The notes below the pieces were generated by a model. The model was not told the DNA's origin, ran no database searches, and worked only from the letters and a program-made list of their open reading frames with translations. 64,000 bases of DNA from an uncultured Bacteroidales bacterium. GTDB lineage: Bacteria > Bacteroidota > Bacteroidia > Bacteroidales > F082. The stretch covers positions 16,097-80,096 of the forward strand of contig CAMZJA010000008.1 of assembly GCA_947307415.1 (NCBI GenBank), in the 5' to 3' direction. A program made the translations under genes and the position numbers. This document shows positions 8,869 through 16,095 of this stretch, piece by piece (the first letter of the stretch is position 1; the number at the start of each line of letters is the position of its first letter).

Positions 8869-9453
8869 TTACTTAAGTTTATTCAATAATTCAAAAGCTT
8901 TATAAACATTAGAATATGATTCACCATTATGATCAAATGCGATGGCTCTTTTTATTGCTGTCTCTAATTTCTCATCAGCACACATATCCACAACCCATTT
9001 TACATTTTGCAAGAACTTCGACTTCTTTTCATAATCAGAGATATGTTTTCTAAGCTCTTGTTCCGTGGCAAAGGAATCCTTGAAGTATCGATTAGTGTTC
9101 TCGTAATGAAGCAAAAACCAATATTCAATTGAAGTCATACTATCACACAAAACAACATTCTTTTTATTTCCGTACTTTTTGCGAATTATTTCCAGTCTTT
9201 TTCTCTCCTCTTCATTGCGATTTGACACATCTGCATCAAACACAGCAATGGCGACACCTCCATCAGAAATAGCCTCAGCAATCTTCTTATCCATCTCAAC
9301 CAATGATGTTATGGAAAAATAGTAAGGCTTAATAGTATAATGGTAACCGAACAAGAATCGAATATGTGTAAAATAATGCTGTTCGGTTAGCCCTTCTCCC
9401 ACAATGGTAACCGAGCGCTGCTGTTGTTTTCTGTTTTCAAAACTCCTTGCCAT
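8869..9453 (-). CDS. rloB: RloB-like protein (TOPRIM-like, AbiLii-type)
   Basis: 194 residues. The N terminus has VTIVGEGLTEQHYF, then AIAVFDADVSNRNEEER near residue 70 and SMTSIEYWFLLHYEN near residue 105. Glutamate in EGxTE, aspartates in FDAD and glutamate in IEYWF form a TOPRIM-type acidic set, as expected for the RloB family. It pairs with the ATPase gene just upstream (2-base gap) and ends four bases before the hsdR start. rlo genes (R-linked ORFs) were first described in Campylobacter type I restriction loci, and the ATPase plus RloB pair resembles the AbiL abortive-infection system. Nuclease activity is inferred. Confidence 0.85.
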   Translation of the reverse strand: MARSFENRKQQQRSVTIVGEGLTEQHYFTHIRFLFGYHYTIKPYYFSITSLVEMDKKIAEAISDGGVAIAVFDADVSNRNEEERKRLEIIRKKYGNKKNVVLCDSMTSIEYWFLLHYENTNRYFKDSFATEQELRKHISDYEKKSKFLQNVKWVVDMCADEKLETAIKRAIAFDHNGESYSNVYKAFELLNKLK

Positions 9454-9455
9454 AA

Positions 9456-10757
9456 TTACAAATCAATTTGAGGGAATGCACCAAAATTACCCTGATTATA
9501 TGCCTTTTGTATTGAAGACAATCTATTCAATCCTCTAAATTCCGCCAAAGAATACACTTCGGTATGACCATTATCATTCTTTTCAGTAAACCAAACACTG
9601 TCTTTTCTAAAAATCCGCTGATCATTCGGTCTGCTAATATCATTGAGTAACGGATCATAATGAGTTGTTATAAGCAGTTGAGCATTGGTGTTTTTCCTCA
9701 AGAAATCCAACAATATAAAACGCAATAATTGCGGATGCAAAGAATTTTCTATTTCATCAATTGGCAAAAATGCCCCCATTTGTTGAGCATAATATATTGC
9801 TGTTTCAATGCCAAAAGTCCGCAAAGTTCCCAATGATTCCAAATCCTTTGGAAGATAGAACTTTGTTTCACCATCTTGAGAGTTTATTGTATGCTCAAAC
9901 ATGGTTTTATAGTGTGTTACTGTACCGTCTTTTCTTAATTGTTCTTTTTCTAATGCAGGAACGACATCACTATTCAAAACCATCCTAAGGTAGTTTTCTG
10001 GTATTTGTTCTTTAATCACATCTGTTACAACATCTGAGATATTGAAATCAGCTTGCTTTAAAAAATTCAACAAGTGAGCTTTAAGAGAATTATCCTCAAC
10101 TGCTTTGCGCTCAGCATATTCAAACAAAGCACTTTTCGGAAGAATTACCGGCATAAACTGCCTCTTCATCAGACTGGACGCGATATCAATATCAGGAATA
10201 TTCACATTAGCTTTGTCTCGAGCGGCAAAAAAAGACATGTTCTTCAAACATTCCACAGCGATTTTCTCTTTTTCAATCGCGCTCAGCTTGACAGGCGCTC
10301 CGTAGGTGATAACAGATTGTCCATTAGCCAGTTTACGATCAAAAAGAAGCGTGGGTTGTACAGTTTTATAGTAATACAACTTTTCAGAATGAACAGCATG
10401 TTCATCTATAGAAAGCTGATACCAATATTTTGTGCCGTCAACATAAAATATAAGTTCAAATTCAGATGGTGCTTGTGGAGTTACATTATCTAATAAAAAC
10501 GGAATAACACCTGTTTCATCCTCAATTGAATTTGATTGGTTTCTCCAGAAATCTTCCAAAAAATCAAAAGCCGATAGCAGGTTGGATTTGCCAGATGCAT
10601 TTGCGCCATACACCATTGCCAAGCGCAGCAGTCGGACTCCTGGCGCAACTTCAACCACTTGATAATCTTCAGCAAAAGTATCCTTTGTCGCTTCAAAGCT
10701 AAATGTAACCTCATCTTTGAACGACAGATAATTTTTTATCTTTATTTCCTGTATCAT
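9456..10757 (-). CDS. rloA: RloA-like AAA-family ATPase (AbiLi-type)
   Basis: 433 residues from the ATG at 10757; a longer open frame to 10802 adds AT-rich leader with no family similarity. The N terminus has IKNYLSFKDEVTFSFEA, Walker A GANASGKSNLL near residue 57, and a C-terminal ABC-type Walker B, PIDEIENSLHPQLL, with LLITTHYDPLL behind it. This is the OLD/RecF-like ATPase layout used in many phage-defence pairs. With RloB it probably forms a sensor-effector complex. A two-box promoter lies at 10776-10806, so the pair can be expressed separately from CBASS. Confidence 0.87.
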   Translation of the reverse strand: MIQEIKIKNYLSFKDEVTFSFEATKDTFAEDYQVVEVAPGVRLLRLAMVYGANASGKSNLLSAFDFLEDFWRNQSNSIEDETGVIPFLLDNVTPQAPSEFELIFYVDGTKYWYQLSIDEHAVHSEKLYYYKTVQPTLLFDRKLANGQSVITYGAPVKLSAIEKEKIAVECLKNMSFFAARDKANVNIPDIDIASSLMKRQFMPVILPKSALFEYAERKAVEDNSLKAHLLNFLKQADFNISDVVTDVIKEQIPENYLRMVLNSDVVPALEKEQLRKDGTVTHYKTMFEHTINSQDGETKFYLPKDLESLGTLRTFGIETAIYYAQQMGAFLPIDEIENSLHPQLLRFILLDFLRKNTNAQLLITTHYDPLLNDISRPNDQRIFRKDSVWFTEKNDNGHTEVYSLAEFRGLNRLSSIQKAYNQGNFGAFPQIDL

Positions 10758-10775
10758 GATTAGTGAATTAAAGTG

Positions 10776-10806
10776 CAAAAATATATAAAAAAATAATACC
10801 ATCCAA
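10776..10806 (-). promoter_or_regulatory. Putative Bacteroidota promoter for rloA-rloB
   Basis: On the minus strand a TTG (plus 10804-10806) is followed after 20 bases by TATTTTTG (plus 10776-10783), the TAnnTTTG -7 box of Bacteroidota sigma factor. The -33 box lies in the left arm of the terminator hairpin that ends the CBASS operon. Confidence 0.5.
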
Positions 10807-10832
10807 TTTTATTTTTAAAAACGGATGGTATT
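10795..10832 (-). terminator. Hairpin terminator at the end of the CBASS operon
   Basis: Arms AATACCATCC (10795-10804) and GGATGGTATT (10823-10832) form a perfect 10-bp stem with an 18-base loop. On the minus strand the hairpin is followed by a T-run (TTATTTTTTTA), as in an intrinsic terminator. It lies 33 bases past the TIR-STING stop. Confidence 0.75.
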
Positions 10833-10865
10833 GTGTAAAATTTTAAAATAAAAACCGACTTTTGA

Positions 10866-11813
10866 TTACACCTCAGTTTCTACTTCAACATAATTACGGC
10901 AGTCTGCATCTTCACTTATCAATAAACGCAAAACCTTTTCAAAGTTACGCAACTCTCTATCTTCCAACAGTTTTTGTTCATTAGATTTACCAACATGACC
11001 TTTCCTTAAATACATCTCAATAGCTTTGTCCAAACCATTCAAAGTCGTTGGCATATCGCTTAGAATTGCTTCGCTTTTTATCGTATCAACTGCGACATAC
11101 AATGGATATGACCTTGATACAGACGTTATTGCAATCGGATTATAATTCTTGTTTTTATAAAACTGATTAGCTTTCTTTTTTATATCAGAGTCCAAATCTT
11201 TAGGTAAAACAATTCTAAACTTATACGACGAGCAATTATACTCTTCAAGTGTTTTGTTTTTGGCTGATAAAGATTCACAAACTGGTTTTAAAAAATTGTC
11301 AAAGTAGCCAATTGCCAAAACTGTAGATGGCAACATACCCAAAACGCCCAAATGCACTTTTTCTTCGATTTGCTTTTTTAATTTATTTAAACTGTCATTT
11401 AAAGAATCTACATCAAGCGACTTTGTTTTTTTGAACCAGCATTTTTTATATTTAAAATTGGCATGAGTAATACCAAACAAATCCGATGGCAATTTCACAT
11501 TTTCTCCTTGTAAAATAAATGCATTGTCTCTTCCCAAGCGACCTAAAAACAGACCATATTCAAATACAACATTGTCTCTTGGGGAATCAAATTTTTTCTC
11601 GCGCGATTTTGTAAAATCATCTTTTGTAAACACCAGTATGCCATAATCAAACAGATTAGCTTCTTTAAGCAGTGTTTCCAAGTAATTCTCATTGTATTTG
11701 AATATACCGTCATTCCACAGATAACATTCAAAATCTTTCGAAAAAAAGTCTTTAACTTTCTGTGCTACATCCAACCCTTCGGTTGAAGAACCAATAAATA
11801 TACGTGGCTTCAT
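10866..11813 (-). CDS. TIR-STING CBASS effector
   Basis: 315 residues in two domains. Residues 1-140 are a TIR-like domain of the CAP12 type, starting RIFIGSSTEGLDVAQ and carrying NVVFEYGLFLGRLGR; Glu85 in VFEYG is at the expected catalytic position of NADase TIR-STINGs. Residues 150-315 resemble the bacterial STING cyclic-dinucleotide domain: LPSTVLAIGYFDNFLKPV, YKFRIVLPKDL, SDMPTTLNGLDKAIEMYL and RELRNFEKVLRLL. Known bacterial STINGs bind 3'3'-cyclic-di-GMP, form filaments and destroy NAD+, stopping infected cells. The ATG overlaps the E2 gene stop (ATGA), and the CD-NTase is the operon's first gene. A plain TIR protein with an unknown C-terminal domain is the alternative. Confidence 0.87.
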   Translation of the reverse strand: MKPRIFIGSSTEGLDVAQKVKDFFSKDFECYLWNDGIFKYNENYLETLLKEANLFDYGILVFTKDDFTKSREKKFDSPRDNVVFEYGLFLGRLGRDNAFILQGENVKLPSDLFGITHANFKYKKCWFKKTKSLDVDSLNDSLNKLKKQIEEKVHLGVLGMLPSTVLAIGYFDNFLKPVCESLSAKNKTLEEYNCSSYKFRIVLPKDLDSDIKKKANQFYKNKNYNPIAITSVSRSYPLYVAVDTIKSEAILSDMPTTLNGLDKAIEMYLRKGHVGKSNEQKLLEDRELRNFEKVLRLLISEDADCRNYVEVETEV

Positions 11814-12451
11814 ATCAAATCCATCATTTTAAAATCAAACATAATTTGTTTTTCACCAATCATTCTCACCTTATCTTCAATAGGCAGATGACATTTCTTA
11901 TATTTCTTACCGCTGTTACAATAACATTTCCCATTTCTTTCATATTTTGCAGCTCCAAATACCACATCCAAGCAACATCTCCAAACCTTGGAATCGCTCG
12001 ACTGAAATAATTCTTCGTAAAACTCTTTTATTCCATCTCTTCCATGAGAATATTCCTGCAAGTAACTCCCTGTTTGTTTTTTATTCAATTGGTTGGCAAA
12101 ATACGGTATAGCAATATTTTTGATAAACCACACAAGCGTAATGCCGTGATAGCAAATCAGTCGTTCTTTTGCCTGAACTGTCAAACAGCATGAATTATCT
12201 GGATATTTATGCCAATCCGCCTCACAAGGTATCTCTCCGCCAACTTCGAAAAGATAAGGGAAAGCATAAGGGAATCCCGCCGAAGGCCGAATCTCAATTG
12301 CAAAGCATCCCACGACATCTCCATTATCGTCAGGAATATCCAAAATGCCTTTAATTAAAGAAGTGCCATCTTCAACTTTTATCTGTAAATTTGGATATTC
12401 CTTGACAACGGAATCTAATTGTCTATCAAAAAACGCGTTTTTACCAGACAT
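11810..12451 (-). CDS. CBASS-associated E2-like protein with C-terminal SEC-C zinc motif
   Basis: 213 residues from the ATG at 12451, which overlaps the CD-NTase end by 11 bases; a longer frame to 12619 runs antiparallel-free inside the CD-NTase and is unlikely. The core looks like a bacterial ubiquitin-conjugating-type fold: GCFAIEIRPSAGFPYAFPYLFE, then WHKYPDNSCCLT where the catalytic cysteine is expected, then a helical end. The C terminus has CYCNSGKKYKKCH, a SEC-C zinc motif. No E1-like or JAB gene is near, so this fits the type II-short CBASS layout, where an E2 alone acts on the CD-NTase. Enzyme activity is inferred. Confidence 0.75.
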   Translation of the reverse strand: MSGKNAFFDRQLDSVVKEYPNLQIKVEDGTSLIKGILDIPDDNGDVVGCFAIEIRPSAGFPYAFPYLFEVGGEIPCEADWHKYPDNSCCLTVQAKERLICYHGITLVWFIKNIAIPYFANQLNKKQTGSYLQEYSHGRDGIKEFYEELFQSSDSKVWRCCLDVVFGAAKYERNGKCYCNSGKKYKKCHLPIEDKVRMIGEKQIMFDFKMMDLI

Positions 12452-13376
12452 TATAATATGGTTTTGAGCTACCGATAGTTCCTGCAAAGCCAGCATTTCC
12501 CGAATCATTTTCGTCTTTGCCTTCTGGGAAACGATTTCCAAGATGCTTCCTCCACAAACGACTTGCTTTTTGATGATTAGGCTCGTCGATGGCAGCTTTC
12601 GCATCATCAATAAAAGCACGCAGATTTTTCATAAAGTTATTCTTTTTTGTCTCTGAATAATCTGCAAACAAATCATCTTTAGGTGTAGTTGGCATTACAC
12701 AAGCGAAGTTACGTTTCAAAACATTCTCAATCTCAATCAATGTGTATTTCAAAGCCACATCATCCCTTGTATTGCCTTGAAAACAGTCGAGCGACAACAC
12801 TGTCATAGCCAAACCACAAGGCATATCGTCCCGTTTATGGTCGCACCAGGCTTTAAGATACTTGATTGTGCGACACATCTGATCCGTTTTGTGCTTGTTA
12901 AAGTATTCCACAAACTCTTTAGGATCATCATCTCTAAAATCTTTATTTTTAACTGCTAGATGAGGATGTTTGTCTTTCGTGTCATCAAATACCATGACAG
13001 GTAAATCAATGTTGTATCCAGCTTTATAATCTACTCGGATACATTTCTTTTTGTGTGTTGGCGTAGCATCTGTTGTCCCATCTACCGCCTCTTTCACCCA
13101 TGCTTGTAATGTCGTGCCCGTTACATTGTCAGGATTGCTTTTAAAATAAACACCATCATCCAAATCACAAGTGTCGTCTTTTGTTCGAATCAAGGTTTTT
13201 AGTTTATATGAACCTTGAATGAAGAACCTTGGAACGTAACCGTCGTGGTTTTTCTCGAAATGGTTTTTGATCTTCTCACGCAGATTGTCTCTTGAAGTCA
13301 TCATCTTATTCTTTTTGGTTTCAGTGATGGACAAATCTGTGTTAAATTGTTTAAATAAATAGTCTAAATTTGCCAT
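12441..13376 (-). CDS. CBASS cyclic oligonucleotide synthase (CD-NTase, CdnE-like)
   Basis: 311 residues. The nucleotidyltransferase core shows FIQGSYKLKT (Gly55-Ser56), the metal aspartates in CDLDDGVYF (Asp71, Asp73) and a third acidic residue in YNIDLPVMVF (Asp124). Helical parts with YLKAWCDHKRDDMPCG and RLWRKHLGNRFP follow, typical of CD-NTases. On phage infection it should make a cyclic nucleotide for the TIR-STING; in characterised STING systems the signal is 3'3'-cyclic-di-GMP made by CdnE enzymes. It is the first gene of the operon CD-NTase, E2, TIR-STING. The C terminus ends PYYNVW rather than in glycine. The exact clade cannot be set by eye. Confidence 0.88.
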   Translation of the reverse strand: MANLDYLFKQFNTDLSITETKKNKMMTSRDNLREKIKNHFEKNHDGYVPRFFIQGSYKLKTLIRTKDDTCDLDDGVYFKSNPDNVTGTTLQAWVKEAVDGTTDATPTHKKKCIRVDYKAGYNIDLPVMVFDDTKDKHPHLAVKNKDFRDDDPKEFVEYFNKHKTDQMCRTIKYLKAWCDHKRDDMPCGLAMTVLSLDCFQGNTRDDVALKYTLIEIENVLKRNFACVMPTTPKDDLFADYSETKKNNFMKNLRAFIDDAKAAIDEPNHQKASRLWRKHLGNRFPEGKDENDSGNAGFAGTIGSSKPYYNVW

Positions 13377-13605
13377 AGGCGTTAAATTTTGTTAATAATA
13401 AAGTTTGTGTGTCCTCCAATTGACACATCTTAATTACTACAAAAACCATGCCAAAAACAAATTTATGCCACAAAATAGCATAAAATATGTAAATATTAGA
13501 TAAAAAACTGAAAATTTGTCAGTTTTATGATATGTTTTTGCTAAATTATGACATAAGATACAACTGACAAGATGTCAGCAATCTTCCATATAACCCAAAA
13601 CAACA
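13377..13605. promoter_or_regulatory. AT-rich region upstream of CBASS with inverted repeats
   Basis: No gene is seen. Three inverted repeats stand out: TGTGTC (13408-13413) with GACACA (13422-13427); AAAACTGA (13504-13511) with TCAGTTTT (13519-13526); and CTGACA (13564-13569) with TGTCAG (13573-13578). TGTCA/TGACA half-sites recur in all three areas, suggesting operators for one regulator. A possible -7 box TAAATTTG lies on the minus strand at 13458-13465, without a clear -33 partner. Confidence 0.4.
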
Positions 13606-13644
13606 AGTGCGATTATCGACTGTTCTAACTGGCTTTCGTTGAAG
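13606..13644 (-). repeat. 39-bp hsdR 5' fragment (insertion scar)
   Basis: Exact copy of 8818-8856. It lacks the hsdR start codon and is followed by unrelated sequence, so it is not expressed as hsdR. It begins one base after the abiH stop codon, which suggests that abiH was once directly followed by hsdR and that the CBASS plus rloAB block was inserted at this joint. Confidence 0.9.
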
Positions 13645-13645
13645 A

Positions 13646-14686
13646 TTAGTGTTTTAATTGAAATATGCTAGAATTTGCTACAAAAAACAATCTGCTTTTT
13701 GTCTCATCAGGAAATTGTGTTTGATAAAGCATCATTTTGTTCAAAATAAAATTTCTACGTTCTCTATCTATCTTGCCAAGCCATTGTTTTCTGTTTGGAG
13801 TAATTATAATATCATTGGGTTTAAATATATGTTGAATAAGACACAATTTACCTGTTCTAAATCTATTCCCTATTAGTTGCCACCATCGTGCATCTGTATC
13901 TCCCAAAGACACGCCATATAAAACAACAATATCTGCTTCTAATATTAGGTTTTCACATTGTTCATGACATGTATATCCCATTGCATGATTAGATTGTTCT
14001 TTAACAATTAAATCTCTAATATCTGCATTTTTACGGAATTGTTCATTGGATATTTGGCCAATATTGTCAACACCTATAATAATTGAATCATTAAGTATTC
14101 CATGAACATGAATTATTTTCCTTAGTACAAATGAACTATCAATATTGTAATCATAGTCGACATTATTGCTATTAATATTTTTGGTAGTATCAGCAGGTAG
14201 CAATAATCTTTCCAATGTATTGGTATAATTCAGTGTCATAACATTAATGCTATGAACTGGCGAAGGTAAGCCTGCTTTTTTATTTGCTTTATTCTCAGAA
14301 AGATAAAGATCATTAATTATCTTTTGATTTTCGATACCCAAATATCTAAATGGGAAAATAAAATCTTTTATAAACTTAGTTTTTAGTTCTTCCGTCGGAT
14401 TAAACATCTTCTCTTCATTTTTTAAATAATCTTGAAGATGATCGCTTAACTCAAAATATAAACTGTCAAAATCGTTTGCAGATTTAACTTTTGATGTAAA
14501 ATGTCCCAAAGCCTCCTCCATATCCGACCACAGCTCTTTATCCGCATTTATGTCTTGTTTTAATTGTTGTAATAAAGCACTACCATTATCTGTATTTTTC
14601 ATCAAATACTGATAAAACTCAGGATAGCTTGTATGCATCCCTTGCGCTTTATCAAAGCCGTTTCCTAAAATATATAGTATGTTCAT
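13646..14686 (-). CDS. abiH: AbiH-family abortive infection protein
   Basis: 346 residues. The N terminus LYILGNGFDKAQGMHTSYPEF is the signature of the AbiH family (glycine-rich nucleotide-fold start, LxxxGNGFD). Later parts include MTLNYTNTLERLL and IHVHGILNDSIIIGVD, and near the end YGVSLGDTDARWW, which resembles the SIR2-like fold seen in this family (a Rossmann-type core with a late GxSLGxxD segment). AbiH was found as a Lactococcus phage-resistance gene; its biochemical action is not settled. It follows the DUF4145 gene with a 2-base gap. Its stop abuts the 39-bp hsdR fragment. Confidence 0.85.
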   Translation of the reverse strand: MNILYILGNGFDKAQGMHTSYPEFYQYLMKNTDNGSALLQQLKQDINADKELWSDMEEALGHFTSKVKSANDFDSLYFELSDHLQDYLKNEEKMFNPTEELKTKFIKDFIFPFRYLGIENQKIINDLYLSENKANKKAGLPSPVHSINVMTLNYTNTLERLLLPADTTKNINSNNVDYDYNIDSSFVLRKIIHVHGILNDSIIIGVDNIGQISNEQFRKNADIRDLIVKEQSNHAMGYTCHEQCENLILEADIVVLYGVSLGDTDARWWQLIGNRFRTGKLCLIQHIFKPNDIIITPNRKQWLGKIDRERRNFILNKMMLYQTQFPDETKSRLFFVANSSIFQLKH

Positions 14687-14688
14687 AA

Positions 14689-15354
14689 CTAATTGTTTTC
14701 TTCTTTATCTCTTTTTTCAATTGATTCCTTTACAGATTCTGGAAGTCCTTGATACAATAAATCTATTTCATTAGGTTCACTTATCATTCTTTCAACAATA
14801 ATATTTAGCAAACGCATTAGCATTACCGCTGTACCTTTGTCATCTACATCAAATGATATTTGTCCTGGATGAACGGCCTTATTCCCGACAACTCTGACAA
14901 CATCTAATGCTTGTTGAACAGATTTTGGCAACCCTTTTTCCACTAAAGCACCAATATTCTTGTTTATGTCTCTGTCATTTTCACCAAGTTCATTACATAA
15001 CCTATCTACCGCTAATCTCAACAATGCACATGCGGCGCGAGGCGATTTATTGTAAATAAGACTAGCTTCGTTATATAATTGTTTTACAGATTCTGGCATA
15101 TCTGGATTTGCCTCTTCTGCAACAATATCTGGGTAAACATAAGCATGATCCAACCATATTACTTTCTTCATACAATTTTGACATACTGCAACATACATTT
15201 TGCTATCACCAAAATCATTGATTCCTGGTGCTGTTGAAGCTAGAATGCACGATTTAAAAGATGCAGTATAATAATGCATCAATGATAATGTCCCACAATG
15301 AGGACATGAGAAAGAATTTTTCCCATAATTTGGTTCAACGTAATTTTTTGCCAT
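14689..15354 (-). CDS. DUF4145 domain protein with N-terminal zinc ribbon
   Basis: 221 residues from the ATG at 15354 (a TTG three codons earlier is the alternative). Two Cys pairs, CPHCG near residue 20 and CQNCMKK near residue 55, probably bind one zinc. The second half has the DUF4145 pattern: SPRAACALLRLAVDRLC, then GNKAVHPGQ, then a helix with LLNIIVERM. DUF4145 domains often sit in restriction and defence loci and may be HEPN-like, but no HEPN Rx4-6H site is evident. It lies between the two-helix membrane gene and abiH and is likely cotranscribed with both. Confidence 0.78.
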   Translation of the reverse strand: MAKNYVEPNYGKNSFSCPHCGTLSLMHYYTASFKSCILASTAPGINDFGDSKMYVAVCQNCMKKVIWLDHAYVYPDIVAEEANPDMPESVKQLYNEASLIYNKSPRAACALLRLAVDRLCNELGENDRDINKNIGALVEKGLPKSVQQALDVVRVVGNKAVHPGQISFDVDDKGTAVMLMRLLNIIVERMISEPNEIDLLYQGLPESVKESIEKRDKEENN

Positions 15355-15405
15355 ATCTTTCAATTATTTATTTTACTCAAACATTTATCGAGTTTGTCTT
15401 TATAA

Positions 15406-16095
15406 TTATTTTGCTGTATTTAAACTATCCATTACTGTAATATATATCTGATTTGATATTCGCTGAACATCTTTTTCGGATATAGATGATCCATATAACC
15501 AAATAAAAATTGTTATAATTATGCCAATAATAGATATCGGTATAGTCCATTTATTAGTAGCTCTTGCTCTATCAAGTGATTTTTGATTATTCTCTATCAC
15601 ATTAGATAAATCTTCAAGATTATTCTTTAATGAAGCCGTTTCCCCCTTTTTAGCAGAATCTTCAATCGCTAATAAAATACGCCTTTCTCTTTCATTAACA
15701 CTGGTATATGGCTTTTCAGTCCGCTCTCTTTCTAAAATAGGTTTAATAATACTTTCAATTTGCTTTGTTAAAGCACCATTATCATCTTCTTGTCTTACGA
15801 AGATAACAAATGACTCTAAAAAATCAATATAGGTAATGTAATCAAATTTCCGTTTAATTATTCGATTGTATATGAGATAAATAGCGTTATCATCTAAAGT
15901 ATTATGTTCGTTAGCTTTTAATAACAGTCCATAAGCTTTTTCCTTATCATTTTTGTCACGATATAGTCTGCTCTTTCGTTTTATAAGCAACATAGCAAGC
16001 AATGACATGTATGTCGCTATAAAACATGTAAACAATAAAACAATTTTTTCATCACCTAAAGTCATAAAAAATTTATCCATAACACTCTTTTTCAT
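15406..16095 (-). CDS. Two-helix membrane protein of unknown function in hsd locus
   Basis: 229 residues. One membrane helix near residues 17-38 (KIVLLFTCFIATYMSLLAML) and one near residues 183-203 (WTIPISIIGIIITIFIWLY) bracket a charged, probably cytoplasmic, helical region of about 140 residues; the segment before the second helix is coiled-coil-like (ENNQKSLDRARATNK). I recognise no family. It overlaps the hsdS stop as ATGA, so it is translationally coupled to hsdS, and DUF4145 and abiH follow. Membrane anchoring beside abiH makes a defence role plausible but unproven. Confidence 0.75.
   Translation of the reverse strand: MKKSVMDKFFMTLGDEKIVLLFTCFIATYMSLLAMLLIKRKSRLYRDKNDKEKAYGLLLKANEHNTLDDNAIYLIYNRIIKRKFDYITYIDFLESFVIFVRQEDDNGALTKQIESIIKPILERERTEKPYTSVNERERRILLAIEDSAKKGETASLKNNLEDLSNVIENNQKSLDRARATNKWTIPISIIGIIITIFIWLYGSSISEKDVQRISNQIYITVMDSLNTAK

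Noticed and set aside
12452-12619. N-terminal extension of the E2-like gene
   Set aside because: The 56 extra residues overlap the CD-NTase reading frame and match nothing; the ATG at 12451 gives a compact E2 start.
13377-13605. CRISPR-like array upstream of CBASS
   Set aside because: Repeats are short inverted pairs, not regularly spaced direct repeats.
8818-13644. Transposon with 39-bp target-site duplication
   Set aside because: Duplications made by transposases are normally under 15 bp, and the block has no transposase, integrase or terminal inverted repeats.
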